Assembly (NCBI GenBank): GCA_001898335.1
Contig: MKTS01000003.1
Span: forward strand, 248,001 to 312,000
Origin: Mucilaginibacter sp. 44-25
GTDB lineage: Bacteria; Bacteroidota; Bacteroidia; Sphingobacteriales; Sphingobacteriaceae
Reading direction: 5' to 3'
DNA: 64,000 nt
The notes beneath the pieces were generated by a model. It saw nothing but the letters and a program-made list of their open reading frames with translations, did not search any database and had not been told where the DNA came from. Shown piece by piece: positions 54,465-63,094 of this stretch (position 1 is the first letter of the stretch; the number at the start of each line of letters is the position of its first letter). The position numbers were made by a program, and so were the translations under genes.

Positions 54465-54779
54465 TTAAAAATAGACCAGGAAGCGGTACCATTTGCGTTT
54501 AGCGAGGTAGTTGATTTCGGCCTCATGTTCGTAAGCTTCCTTCTCAAACACAATATTCCGGTAAGCCGGATAATGTGCCCTGTATCGAAACAGGTTAATA
54601 ACGTAATTTAACAGGTAAAATATATAAAACGGAAGGATAAACAGCTCGGCCTGCTGCCGCAGGTGGATGCGTTCGTGGTTAATGAGTATAGCATCGGCTT
54701 TAAATGAAGCGTTTTTCACCAGGATAAAAGGGAACAGAGCCATACCGGCTACCCGCATGTATGGGAATACGATGATCAA
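54465..54779 (-). CDS. small membrane protein with HExxH motif
   Basis: 104 residues, starting at TTG 54779 inside the stop of the upstream gene (TTGA overlap). NHERIHLRQQAELFILPFYIFYLLNYVIN combines a HExxH zinc-site motif with an adjacent membrane helix; a later EAYEHEAEINYL could supply the third ligand. It resembles the zinc-binding core of M48/M56-like membrane peptidases cut to minimal size. I do not recognise a named family; peptidase activity is inference. Confidence 0.7.
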   Translation of the reverse strand: MIIVFPYMRVAGMALFPFILVKNASFKADAILINHERIHLRQQAELFILPFYIFYLLNYVINLFRYRAHYPAYRNIVFEKEAYEHEAEINYLAKRKWYRFLVYF

Positions 54780-55522
54780 TTGTTGTCTACTTTAACAGTT
54801 GGCAGTGCCGGAAGCTCATGCGCTTTAGAATGCCGCAAATAACGCTTAAGATTGGTACGGATGTAAGCGATAAACTCATAATCGCCGGCGGTTGTTACGA
54901 GGTAGTAGCCCGGACGGTATTTCTGCATAAAATCGGTAAGACGTGGTTCTTCCAGATGGGTAACGCCCTGTACAAACGTTTTATTAAACCGGTAGTCAAT
55001 CACTTTTTGCTTTTGTTCGTCGTCAATTATTCCTCTTAACTTTTCAGCATTACGGCCGCTTTTACTGAATAAATTATATAAGGCATCAATACCCAGGCCC
55101 ACGCCGCCATTACCCACATTAAGCAGATCGGGATTACTGGACGGACTATAAATTTTAGCGTATTCGCGCTTAGTGTTGGCTAATTGTTGCTCGGGTGTAA
55201 GATTTTTTCCCTTGATGGTTACTTCCTTTAATTGTATAGCCACCGGCTTTAAATATATAGCCAAAGGCGTGTAACTGGAAATGCTTACTGTATCGCTAAA
55301 GTGATCGGGTTTTGAAAATACAAGCTGATCGCCAATTTTGGCGGCTATGCTAAATTCACCCTTGAGGTCATTATATGCGGTTTTGCCGCTGTTGATGTTG
55401 GTAATATTAACTTTGGCTATGCGCTCGCTGCTATTCTTGTCAAATACTATCCCAGTCACCGGCGCCTGGGCAAACGCGGAACAGCAGGATACCAATAAAA
55501 AAAGTGTAAGCCAAAACTTCAT
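54776..55522 (-). CDS. carboxypeptidase-regulatory-like domain envelope protein
   Basis: 248 residues from ATG 55522. Signal ends SAFAQ (about 19), then a CarboxypepD_reg-like beta-sandwich (APVTGIVFDKNSSERIAKVNITN) to about 100, and a helical/mixed second half. It is translationally coupled to the small HExxH protein gene (TTGA). Such domains sit on surface or periplasmic proteins of this phylum; role unknown. Confidence 0.82.
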   Translation of the reverse strand: MKFWLTLFLLVSCCSAFAQAPVTGIVFDKNSSERIAKVNITNINSGKTAYNDLKGEFSIAAKIGDQLVFSKPDHFSDTVSISSYTPLAIYLKPVAIQLKEVTIKGKNLTPEQQLANTKREYAKIYSPSSNPDLLNVGNGGVGLGIDALYNLFSKSGRNAEKLRGIIDDEQKQKVIDYRFNKTFVQGVTHLEEPRLTDFMQKYRPGYYLVTTAGDYEFIAYIRTNLKRYLRHSKAHELPALPTVKVDNN

Positions 55523-55582
55523 TACAGAGTTTAAAGTTATGGCTTTGCAGCGGGGTAATTTATACTTTAACAATCTTTAACA

Positions 55583-56413
55583 CTATTTCACTACAACCAG
55601 CTTCTGGCCAATTTTAATACCGTTATCGGGCAGTTTATTCAGCTCACGCAAGTCGTCAACGGTGATACCAAAACGCCTGGAAATGCTGTATAGTGTATCG
55701 CCCTGTTTAACGGTGTAAATTTTATCATCAGGCGTGGTTTTGGCGATGCTATCCTGCGGAGGGGTATTTATCTTCTGATTTATTTCGCCCAGTACGCGGT
55801 CCTCGCGTTTAATTTTGGCTATCTCTCCTTCCGGGCGGTCATACTGGTCAAGCTGATATTTGGTAATGAGGTTAATAAGCAGCTGCGGGTATTTGGGGTT
55901 GGTTGCATAGCCGCAGGCTTTAAGGCCATAAGCCCAACCGTTGTAATCGTTCCTGTCCAGCTCAAAGAGGCGGGCATAGTTCTTTTTCTTCAAAAATTCG
56001 GAGTGGTCGCGAAATGATTCTTCGGGGTTTGCGTAAACCCTGAAGCAGTCGTTCTCGTTATCATCGTTCTTATAATAACTTTCGCCGGTCCAGGTGCTGC
56101 CACATTTGATGCCGAAGTGGTTGTTGGCAAATTTTGCCAGGTCGCTATTTCCTGCACCGCTTTCAAATAACCCCTGTGCAAGGGTAATGCTGGCAGGTAT
56201 ACCATAGGTGTTCATTTCCTGTATGGCAATGTCCTTAAAGCGATCGATATACTCCAAGGAAGTAAGGTCTTTATGGGCAGCAATGCTTGCGCGGTTAAGC
56301 TTTTGTATGGCCTTGTTGTTTTTGCGTGCTTTGCCGTTGCTGATAGTGCTTTTTTTTGCCGCGCAGGAAGTAACACAGAATGCAGCAATTAATAGGATGA
56401 CCAGTTTACGCAT
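55583..56413 (-). CDS. glucosaminidase lipoprotein with C-terminal LysM
   Basis: 276 residues. Lipobox FCVTSC (about 12-17) makes it a lipoprotein. The Glucosaminidase domain (about 55-195) has the family start SLEYIDRFKDIAIQEMNTYGIPASITLAQGLFESGAGNSDLAK with the catalytic Glu in FESGAG. A LysM domain (YTVKQGDTLYSISRRFGITVDDLRELN) closes the protein and binds peptidoglycan. Splits GlcNAc linkages in peptidoglycan, envelope side. A second paralogue is 48 bp upstream. Confidence 0.92.
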   Translation of the reverse strand: MRKLVILLIAAFCVTSCAAKKSTISNGKARKNNKAIQKLNRASIAAHKDLTSLEYIDRFKDIAIQEMNTYGIPASITLAQGLFESGAGNSDLAKFANNHFGIKCGSTWTGESYYKNDDNENDCFRVYANPEESFRDHSEFLKKKNYARLFELDRNDYNGWAYGLKACGYATNPKYPQLLINLITKYQLDQYDRPEGEIAKIKREDRVLGEINQKINTPPQDSIAKTTPDDKIYTVKQGDTLYSISRRFGITVDDLRELNKLPDNGIKIGQKLVVVK

Positions 56414-56461
56414 GAGTTAGCTTATAGATTAGCCAAACTTAAGGTTTAAAAATCAATAATA

Positions 56462-57025
56462 TTAATTGTTGCTGGCCAGTTCGGGTTTTTTTGCAGAAGC
56501 GGTATCTTTGACAGCTTCTTCACTGTCAAACTCATTAAGGCCGTAGTGTTTAATAATACCCATTACCTGTGCAGCCCATTTTTTACTGCTGCAGTAACCG
56601 CTGCGTTGGATGCCTTTGGCCCAGCCTTTATAATCATACTGGGTAAATTTGTCGGCCAGATGGCTAAACTGCTTACGCTCTGTCATAATGCGGGCAAAAT
56701 CTTTGAATGAATCCAGCACACTGTCGTACTTTTTGTATGATGTACGCACCTTTTTGTTGCCTTTATAGTACACCGCGCCACCGCCGCCTTTTACACCAAA
56801 TTGGTTGTTCAGATTTTTAGCTATAGCGCTTTTACCGCTTCCGCTCTCATGCATAGCCACTCCCAGGATAATACTGGCAGGAACGCCGGTTTCATGCATG
56901 ATGCGAATGGCATTATCTTTGAACTTATCGATATAAGATTGTGAAGCGCTTTGAGCCGAAACGGCTGATGTTGATGCAATTAATGCTGAAACTGAAAGAA
57001 GAGCAATAATTAAGAGTTTCTTCAT
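56462..57025 (-). CDS. exported glucosaminidase, LysM-less paralogue
   Basis: 187 residues with cleavable signal (STSAVSAQ at about 25) and one Glucosaminidase domain; the catalytic Glu is in MHESGSGKS, and the end lacks LysM. It is homologous to its downstream neighbour (shared YIDKFKDNAIRIMHETGVPASIILG), a tandem duplication in which one copy kept the cell-wall anchor. The O-methyltransferase gene lies 3 bp upstream, so co-transcription is likely. Confidence 0.9.
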   Translation of the reverse strand: MKKLLIIALLSVSALIASTSAVSAQSASQSYIDKFKDNAIRIMHETGVPASIILGVAMHESGSGKSAIAKNLNNQFGVKGGGGAVYYKGNKKVRTSYKKYDSVLDSFKDFARIMTERKQFSHLADKFTQYDYKGWAKGIQRSGYCSSKKWAAQVMGIIKHYGLNEFDSEEAVKDTASAKKPELASNN

Positions 57026-57028
57026 AAT

Positions 57029-57670
57029 TTACTTTTTTCTGATGAGCAACAGTCCGTCGCGTACAGGTAGTATGAGATTTTCAACCTGTGTGTTAACAGC
57101 TATTTGTTCATTTAGTTTGCGAAAGCTTTCAGTGTCGACGTCGTTTTGTCTGCCATCATAAACTTTCCCCTTCCACAAAACATTATCAATTATTATCAAC
57201 CCTCCGGGTCTTACTTTATCAATTACTAACTCAAAGTAATTAAAATTATTTCTTTTATCCGCATCAATAAACACGATGTCGAAATCATTTTCCTGTAAAT
57301 CAGCTATTACGGCCTCTGCGGGGCCAATATGCAGTTTGATTTTTTTATCCACATTTGTTGATTCAAAATGTGAATTAAGCATTTCCTCAAACTCGGCATT
57401 CACCTCAATGGTGTGCAAAATGCCCCCTTCCGCCAGCCCCTCAGCCAGGCAAATGGCCGAGTAACCAGTAAAAGTTCCTATTTCTAAAATGAGTTTAGGC
57501 TGCATCATTTTACTGAGCATGCTCAGTACCCGACCCTGGTAATGTCCTGATAGCATATTAGCTTTCAGCATCTTCAGATGAGTGTCCCGGTTTATCTTTT
57601 GCAACCCTAACGGCTCGGGGTCGCAATGGTTATCAAGGTAGCCTTGCAGGGCCGCGTCAAGAATTTCCAT
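57029..57670 (-). CDS. SAM-dependent O-methyltransferase (COMT-like)
   Basis: 213 residues. The SAM motif ILEIGTFTGYSAICLAEGL, the acidic GGILHTIEVNAEFE loop, and IVFIDADKRNNFNYFE with metal-binding Asp residues match the cation-dependent catechol O-methyltransferase family. The small-molecule substrate is unknown. Stop codon 3 bp from the glucosaminidase start. Confidence 0.92.
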   Translation of the reverse strand: MEILDAALQGYLDNHCDPEPLGLQKINRDTHLKMLKANMLSGHYQGRVLSMLSKMMQPKLILEIGTFTGYSAICLAEGLAEGGILHTIEVNAEFEEMLNSHFESTNVDKKIKLHIGPAEAVIADLQENDFDIVFIDADKRNNFNYFELVIDKVRPGGLIIIDNVLWKGKVYDGRQNDVDTESFRKLNEQIAVNTQVENLILPVRDGLLLIRKK

Positions 57671-57732
57671 GGCGGCAAAGGTAAGAATTTTATTTTAATG
57701 GGATTTTAGGCGGATAGATCAAGGTTCAGAAA

Positions 57733-58143
57733 TTAAAAAACTTTACTCATCCAGCTTTGCAGCAGTATCACTGCCGATACCGTATCCACCAGCTCCTTGT
57801 TTTGCCTTGCTTTTTTATTCATGCCGCTTTGGGCTATGGCCGCGGAGGCCATTTTTGAGGTAAAACGTTCATCCAGCATTTCAACAGGTATCTCCGGAAA
57901 GTTCTTTTTTAGCAGGTTCACAAACCCCTTTACGTGAATGGCCGATTGGGAAGGCGTATTATCCATTTGCTTGGGCTCGCCTACAATAAAGCGCTCCACG
58001 GCTTCGCTTTGCAAATACTTTTTCAGGTAATCAATAATATGCATCGGGTGTACGGTATCCAGCCCGGTCGCGATGATCTGCATAGGGTCGGTAACGGCAA
58101 TGCCAATACGCTTGGTGCCATAGTCAAATGCCATAACTCTCAT
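57733..58143 (-). CDS. ruvX: YqgF/RuvX family nuclease, pre-16S rRNA maturation
   Basis: 136 residues. RNase H-like motifs: MAFDYGTKRIGIAVTDP, VGEPKQMDNTPS, and MLDERFTSKMA with later DTVSAVILLQ (catalytic Asp). Thought to trim the 5' end of 16S rRNA and/or act on Holliday junctions. 62 bp downstream of the methyltransferase on the same strand's coding direction, and divergent from holB across a repeat element. Confidence 0.94.
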   Translation of the reverse strand: MRVMAFDYGTKRIGIAVTDPMQIIATGLDTVHPMHIIDYLKKYLQSEAVERFIVGEPKQMDNTPSQSAIHVKGFVNLLKKNFPEIPVEMLDERFTSKMASAAIAQSGMNKKARQNKELVDTVSAVILLQSWMSKVF

Positions 58144-58152
58144 AGGATTTTA

Positions 58153-58315
58153 GATTTCAGATGTACGATTTTAGATTGAAGCAAGGCAGAGGATTTTAGA
58201 ATTTAGATTTACGATTTTTGATTTATGCATAGTTAATCAATAGCCGTAAATGTCGTATTATTTGTCTTAGTATCCGATGTTAAAATCTAATATCTAAAAT
58301 TGTACATCTAAAATC
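58153..58315. repeat. 163-bp element with 23-bp inverted terminal arms
   Basis: 58153-58175 (GATTTCAGATGTACGATTTT start) is the near-complement of 58293-58315 (2 mismatches). The inner part is AT-rich with repeated ATTTAGA/TCTAAAT units, and copies of TCTAATATCTAAAAT follow at 58288 and 58340. No ORF; may be a MITE or REP-type element between ruvX and holB. Confidence 0.75.
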
Positions 58316-58372
58316 AATTTAGCGTTCAGGATTAAATCTAATATCTAAAATCAATTCGTTATTTTGCACCAA

Positions 58373-59518
58373 ATGCAGTTTAAAGTGATCATAGGGCAGC
58401 AGGAGGTTAAGCAACGGCTCATCAATTCGGTAACCGAAAACAGGGTAAGCCATGCGCAGCTGTTTTTAGGTCCCGAAGGTTCAGGTGCTTTGGCTTTGGC
58501 GGTGGCTTACGCGCAGTATGTTTCATGTGAGGACAAGCAAACCGATGATTCTTGCGGCGTTTGTGCATCGTGCCGCAAATACCAGAAACTGATGCACCCC
58601 GACCTGCACTTTTCCTATCCCTTTTTTGCTAAGCATAAAGACGATAACGCGCTTACTTTTATTGAGCAATGGCGTGAGGCTTTTACCGCCAACCCATATT
58701 TAAGCCTGGATATCTGGCGGAATTACCTGGATGCGGAGAACAAACAGGCCAATATCAATATTGCTGAGTGCCACCAAATTATTAAGAAACTTAGCTTTAA
58801 ACCGTTCGAGTCTGCATATAAGATTTTGATACTATGGTTGCCCGAATACCTGGACAAGGAGGGTAACGCTCTGCTTAAAGTAATTGAGGAGCCGCAGCCT
58901 AATACTTTGTTCTTGTTGGTAGCGCAAAACCAGGATCAGATACTGAATACCATTCTCTCGCGTACGCAACTGGTAAAGATACCTTGTTTAAATTATGAGG
59001 ATATAAAAACCGAGATGCTTACGCGCCACCACCAAACCGAGACCGCGGCAGCGGAAATTGCCTACCTGGCCAATGGTAACATGACAGAGGCATTAGCAAT
59101 GCTGCAGCAGGATAGCAAAAACTACCACGAGCTATTTGTGCAGTGGCTAAGACTATGCGTAGGTAACAAAGGCCTCGAGGTAATGAATTTTGTGGAACAG
59201 GTGGCCAAGATGGGGCGCGAAAACCAGAAAAATTTCGTTCGGTATGGTATCAGCTTTTTACGCGAATGCTGCCTGCTAAGGGCTGGCGTGGGCCGGGTAG
59301 TAAAGTTGCCGGCAAATGAACTGGAAACAGCCAAAAAAATGGCAGAGGTAATCAGCTTTGCGATGGCGGAAGCGGTGATAAGCGAGCTGGAAAAGGCTCA
59401 TTATCACATAGAGCGGAATGCAAACCCTAAAATCTTGTTTTTAGACGTATCTTTGCAGATTATAAAAATATTACATTTGAAAATTGTCCCCGAGGGGAAT
59501 CACTATATACCGAACTAA
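58373..59518 (+). CDS. holB: DNA polymerase III delta-prime-like subunit
   Basis: 381 residues from ATG 58373 (TTG 58364 would add three). The AAA+ clamp-loader fold has zinc-type Cys cluster CEDKQTDDSCGVCASC (about 49-64), RVSHAQLFLGPEGSGALALA (degenerate P-loop, normal for delta-prime) and an SRT-like sensor region NTILSRTQL. Subunit of the replicative sliding-clamp loader. ricT starts 2 bp after it. A TTATTTTG -7-like box overlaps the upstream TTG. Confidence 0.92.
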   Translation: MQFKVIIGQQEVKQRLINSVTENRVSHAQLFLGPEGSGALALAVAYAQYVSCEDKQTDDSCGVCASCRKYQKLMHPDLHFSYPFFAKHKDDNALTFIEQWREAFTANPYLSLDIWRNYLDAENKQANINIAECHQIIKKLSFKPFESAYKILILWLPEYLDKEGNALLKVIEEPQPNTLFLLVAQNQDQILNTILSRTQLVKIPCLNYEDIKTEMLTRHHQTETAAAEIAYLANGNMTEALAMLQQDSKNYHELFVQWLRLCVGNKGLEVMNFVEQVAKMGRENQKNFVRYGISFLRECCLLRAGVGRVVKLPANELETAKKMAEVISFAMAEAVISELEKAHYHIERNANPKILFLDVSLQIIKILHLKIVPEGNHYIPN

Positions 59519-59520
59519 TT

Positions 59521-60936
59521 ATGGGATGCGGAAGTTGCTCATCCGGCGGATGTACGCCGGCAGGGTGCAAAAGTAACGGCTCATGCCTTACAAACGGTTG
59601 CGCCAAACTTGATGTACACGACTGGCTGTCGCATATGGACATGCCAACAAATTATAAGCCTTTTTCGATAGTTGAAGTAAGATTTAAGGGCTCGAGAAAG
59701 GAGTTTTACCACAATAACGATAATATTTACCTGGAAGCAGGCGACCTGGTGGCGGTTGAAACCAACACAGGCGGCTACGATATAGGCCATGTCTCTATAA
59801 CAGGCGAACTGGTACGTATGCAAATGCATAAGCGCCATGTTAAAGAGGCCGATGTGGTGAAGAAGATCTATCGCCGTGCTACACCTGCCGATGTAGATAA
59901 ATGGAAGGCTGCTAAAGACCTCGAGTGGGAAACCATGCATAAATCGCGCACGCTGGCGTTAAACCTCAACCTATCCATGAAGATAAGCGACGTGGATTAC
60001 CAGGGCGATAAAACCAAGGCGACATTTTATTATACCGCCGAAGGCCGTGTGGATTTTAGGGAGCTGATCAAAAAAATGGCTGAGGCCTTCCGCATCCGTA
60101 TTGAAATGCGCCAGATAGGTATGCGCCAGGAAGCGAGCCGTTTGGGAGGCATAGGCTCATGCGGACGCGAGCTTTGCTGCAGTACCTGGCTTACCGATTT
60201 TAAAACGGTATCAACCGCGGCCGCGCGTTATCAAAACCTTTCTTTAAATACACTTAAGCTTGCAGGGCAGTGCGGTAAGTTAAAATGCTGTCTCAACTAC
60301 GAGCTGGATACGTATATGGACGCATTGAAATACATTCCGGATAATGTGAATGTATTGAAGACCGAAAAGGGTGATGCGCGCCTGCAAAAAACAGATATTT
60401 TTAAGCGTGTAATGTGGTTTAGCTACCCGGGAGAAGAATCATGGGTGCCTTTGCCTATTAAGCGTGTGAAAGAGATACAGCAGATGAACCGTGAGGGCGT
60501 GCTGGTTGAAAGTCTGGGTGAAATTGTGGAAGTGGAATCGAAGCCGGTAAAAGTACTCGACTATGAGAACGTAGTTGGGCAGGATAGCCTAACCCGGTTA
60601 GACGAACAGCGCAAAAATAAGAACAAGCAAAAAAACAAGAATAAAAACCGGCCGGGTGGCGAACAGCAGGCGCAACGTAATGATGGCAATAACCGCCAGC
60701 AGCAAAAGCCTAACCGGCCTGATGGAAAACAGGGCGATAATCCTAATAAGCAACCGGGCAACAGGCCGCAGGCTAAACCACAGCCGCAAGCCGAGCGCGC
60801 CGAAGGGGTACAGGATGGACAGCCTAAGGCAGAGGGAGTTAACAATAATCGCAATCGTAACAGGCGCAATAACCGTAACCGCAATAGAGGCGATCAGCAG
60901 CAGAGAAACGACAATAACCCAAGCCGGCCGGAATAA
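59521..60936 (+). CDS. ricT: PSP1-domain (RicT-like) protein with Cys-rich N-terminus and basic tail
   Basis: 471 residues. The N-terminus MGCGSCSSGGCTPAGCK has many Cys that could bind a metal or cluster. Residues about 45-270 form the PSP1 domain (GDLVAVETNTGGYDIGHV, RQEASRLGGIGSCGRELCCSTWL, GQCGKLKCCLNYE, more conserved Cys). From about residue 360 the tail is rich in Asn, Gln, Arg and Lys, with low complexity. RicT acts with RicA/RicF in controlling RNase Y in Bacillus; the role in Bacteroidota is open. It is in the holB-ricT-gldH unit with 2 bp gaps. Confidence 0.9.
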   Translation: MGCGSCSSGGCTPAGCKSNGSCLTNGCAKLDVHDWLSHMDMPTNYKPFSIVEVRFKGSRKEFYHNNDNIYLEAGDLVAVETNTGGYDIGHVSITGELVRMQMHKRHVKEADVVKKIYRRATPADVDKWKAAKDLEWETMHKSRTLALNLNLSMKISDVDYQGDKTKATFYYTAEGRVDFRELIKKMAEAFRIRIEMRQIGMRQEASRLGGIGSCGRELCCSTWLTDFKTVSTAAARYQNLSLNTLKLAGQCGKLKCCLNYELDTYMDALKYIPDNVNVLKTEKGDARLQKTDIFKRVMWFSYPGEESWVPLPIKRVKEIQQMNREGVLVESLGEIVEVESKPVKVLDYENVVGQDSLTRLDEQRKNKNKQKNKNKNRPGGEQQAQRNDGNNRQQQKPNRPDGKQGDNPNKQPGNRPQAKPQPQAERAEGVQDGQPKAEGVNNNRNRNRRNNRNRNRGDQQQRNDNNPSRPE

Positions 60937-60938
60937 CT

Positions 60939-61424
60939 ATGAAACGCTTTAAACAATCGTTTTTAATATTGGCAAGCGTAATGGGGTTTATGCTGCAGGG
61001 CTGCACCGACGCATCGCGTGTTATGGATGATAGTACCGCCATTGCCAATCATAACTGGGCTTACGTTAACCGTGTTAAATATGATGCGGATATAACAGAT
61101 AATAACATACCATACAACCTTTATTTTAATTTAAGGGTTACCGGCAGCTATCGTTATTCAAATATGTTTATACTGGTCCGGATGACCTCGCCCGGTAAGC
61201 GTACCCGGGTTACACGGTACGAACTGAAATTAGCCAACCCCGACGGGGAGTGGCTGGGCAGTGGCAGCGGTAATATGTACAGTTATCAGATACCTTTCCG
61301 TAAAGGGTTTAAGTTTCCGGCAAGTGGAAAATGGCATTTCGAGTTGGAGCAGAACATGCGCGATAACCCATTGCACGAAGTTACAGATGTGGGCCTAAGG
61401 GTTGAAAAGGCCGGGCAACAGTAG
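60939..61424 (+). CDS. gldH: gliding motility lipoprotein GldH
   Basis: 161 residues. Lipobox MLQGC with lipid-anchored C22. The rest is a beta-rich domain with the pattern RVTRYELKLANPDGEWLGSGSGNMY and FEL-EQNMRDNPL typical of GldH. Gld proteins drive gliding and type IX secretion in Bacteroidota, although gldH occurs in non-gliding members too. Consistent with the porX gene at the left end of the window. 2 bp after ricT. Confidence 0.93.
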   Translation: MKRFKQSFLILASVMGFMLQGCTDASRVMDDSTAIANHNWAYVNRVKYDADITDNNIPYNLYFNLRVTGSYRYSNMFILVRMTSPGKRTRVTRYELKLANPDGEWLGSGSGNMYSYQIPFRKGFKFPASGKWHFELEQNMRDNPLHEVTDVGLRVEKAGQQ

Positions 61425-61516
61425 CTTTTGGCTTTACAAATAAACCTATTGCCATCCCTCAATTTGAACGCATAAGAATGCAACAAAAAAATCCATAGTA
61501 TTGCATTTTATTTCTC

Positions 61517-62848
61517 ATGCCGCAATCCATACTCATCATAGACGACGAAACCAAGCTGAATGATCTGCTGTCGCGGATCATCAGGCTTGAGGGGTTTATT
61601 GTTTTGCAGGCCTTTACGGGTAAAGAAGGCCTTAAGCTGCTGCAACAGGAAGATGTATTATTGGTATTGAGCGATGTAAAGCTGCCTGATGTAAACGGCG
61701 TTGACCTGGTAAAAACCATCAAAGAAAAAAAACCATACGTTGAGGTAATTAATCTGACAGCCTACGGTACCATTGCCGATGGAGTGCGCTCTATACAAAA
61801 CGGCGCGTTCAATTACATCACCAAAGGTGATGACAATGACAAGATCATCCCGCTGGTGAACCAGGCAATGGATAAGGCCATACAGCAGCAACGAGTTTTT
61901 GAACAACAGCGCAAGGTAACAGGTAAATTCAGCTTTGCTAATATCATAGGCAACTCAAAACTGATACAGGATGCCATATCACTGGCCCGCAAGGTAGCGG
62001 TTACGGATACTACAGTACTCCTGCTGGGCGAAACAGGTACAGGCAAAGAGGTTTTTGCCTCGGCCATACATTATGAGAGCGAACGCAGGCAAATGGCTTT
62101 TGTGGCTATCAACTGCAGCAGTTTTTCGGCCGAGTTATTAGAAAGTGAATTATTCGGTTACAAGGCAGGGGCTTTTACAGGAGCCGTTAAAGACAAAAAA
62201 GGCTTGCTGGAAGAAGCCAGGCACGGCACCGTTTTTTTGGATGAGATAGGTGAAATGAACCTGGACCTGCAGGCCAAACTACTCCGTGTGCTGGAAAGCA
62301 AAACTTTTATTAAGATAGGCGACACACAAACCACCAAAGCTAACATTCGCATTATTGCCGCAACCAATCGCGATCTTAAAAAAGAGGCCGAAGCAGGCCG
62401 CTTCCGTCTTGATTTGTACTACCGTCTGTCGGTATTCACCATTGCGCTGCCATCATTAAATGATCGGCCAAATGATATAGAGTTATTGGCCAACTATTAT
62501 CTGAAAGAGTTTTTTGCGCAGCGGGGCAAGTCACTACCAAAAATGGATGCGGCATTTATTGCCCTGCTTAATCGCCACCAGTGGAAAGGGAATATACGCG
62601 AACTTAAAAATGTTATGGAGCGGGTAGCCATCCTGGCTGATGGGGATATACTCACCCCTGACCTTTTGCCGCCTGAGTTTAACTATGAAACCGATGATGC
62701 CAACGCGGTTGACCTGGCAAGTGTAGAGCGGCAGCACATCAAACGTATACTGGACCGCACCAACGGCAACAAAACCGAAACTGCCCGGCTTTTAGGCATC
62801 GGCCTTACTACCCTTTATCGTAAAATAGACGAGTACAAGATCAGCTGA
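61517..62848 (+). CDS. sigma-54-dependent NtrC-family response regulator upstream of kdp
   Basis: 443 residues. Receiver domain 1-120 with phospho-acceptor D53 (LVLSDVKLPD). AAA+ domain about 145-380 with Walker A GETGTGKE, canonical GAFTGA sigma-54 loop, and GTVFLDEIGEM. Fis-type helix-turn-helix at the end (NKTETARLLGIGLTTLYRK). Immediately downstream are a terminator, a -24/-12-like element and kdpFA, so it probably switches on the potassium pump. The Kdp system in Proteobacteria uses an OmpR-type KdpE, so control by this class is notable. Confidence 0.95.
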   Translation: MPQSILIIDDETKLNDLLSRIIRLEGFIVLQAFTGKEGLKLLQQEDVLLVLSDVKLPDVNGVDLVKTIKEKKPYVEVINLTAYGTIADGVRSIQNGAFNYITKGDDNDKIIPLVNQAMDKAIQQQRVFEQQRKVTGKFSFANIIGNSKLIQDAISLARKVAVTDTTVLLLGETGTGKEVFASAIHYESERRQMAFVAINCSSFSAELLESELFGYKAGAFTGAVKDKKGLLEEARHGTVFLDEIGEMNLDLQAKLLRVLESKTFIKIGDTQTTKANIRIIAATNRDLKKEAEAGRFRLDLYYRLSVFTIALPSLNDRPNDIELLANYYLKEFFAQRGKSLPKMDAAFIALLNRHQWKGNIRELKNVMERVAILADGDILTPDLLPPEFNYETDDANAVDLASVERQHIKRILDRTNGNKTETARLLGIGLTTLYRKIDEYKIS

Positions 62849-62871
62849 TCTTTTTTCATAATGATAACAGG

Positions 62872-62899
62872 ACCCTTCCATTTTGGAAGGGTTTTTTTG
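62872..62899 (+). terminator. terminator after the kdp-side regulator gene
   Basis: ACCCTTCCA pairs with (T)GGAAGGGT across a TTT loop, followed by a seven-T run. It insulates the regulator from the kdp genes. Confidence 0.9.
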
Positions 62900-62964
62900 T
62901 TTAGTCGATTTCTGTATTATTTTAAATATCTGTATATCAATTTTTTAATAAAAATTCAAGTATA

Positions 62965-62980
62965 TGGCATTTCGCTTGAC
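62965..62980 (+). promoter_or_regulatory. putative sigma-54 (-24/-12) promoter of kdp
   Basis: TGGCATTTCGCTTGAC matches TGGCAyrnnnnTTGCw at TGGCA and TTG, with the right spacing; the -12 GC reads GA. Start would be near 62991, 13 bases before the first ORF. A GGTGA-free, SD-less leader. Confidence 0.6.
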
Positions 62981-63003
62981 TATCACGTGAAAAACAAATA
63001 GAG

Positions 63004-63087
63004 ATGCTTATAACCATTTTATTACTGGCGCTTGTGATTTGCTGCTGGTTATTTTTTAAATCCATCGACTGGTTCGAGAAAATCTGA
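63004..63087 (+). CDS. 27-residue membrane peptide upstream of kdpF
   Basis: ATG 63004 to TGA 63085. One hydrophobic helix (LITILLLALVICCWLFF) then a polar end KSIDWFEKI. It is the first ORF after the putative -24/-12 element and 7 bp from kdpF. Size and shape resemble KdpF, so it may be a second small subunit. Too short for standard gene calls; support is the position, in-frame start and the helix-plus-charged-tail pattern. Confidence 0.6.
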   Translation: MLITILLLALVICCWLFFKSIDWFEKI

Positions 63088-63094
63088 AGATATC

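Noticed and set aside
60561..60884. 107-residue minus-strand frame rich in Leu, Arg and Cys opposite the ricT tail
   Set aside because: A shadow of the Asn/Gln/Arg-rich ricT tail in reverse; such codons mirror into Leu/Cys-rich frames.
61517..62848. Naming the kdp-side regulator KdpE
   Set aside because: KdpE is an OmpR-family protein with a winged helix; this one is NtrC-family with AAA+ and Fis domains, so the name would mislead.
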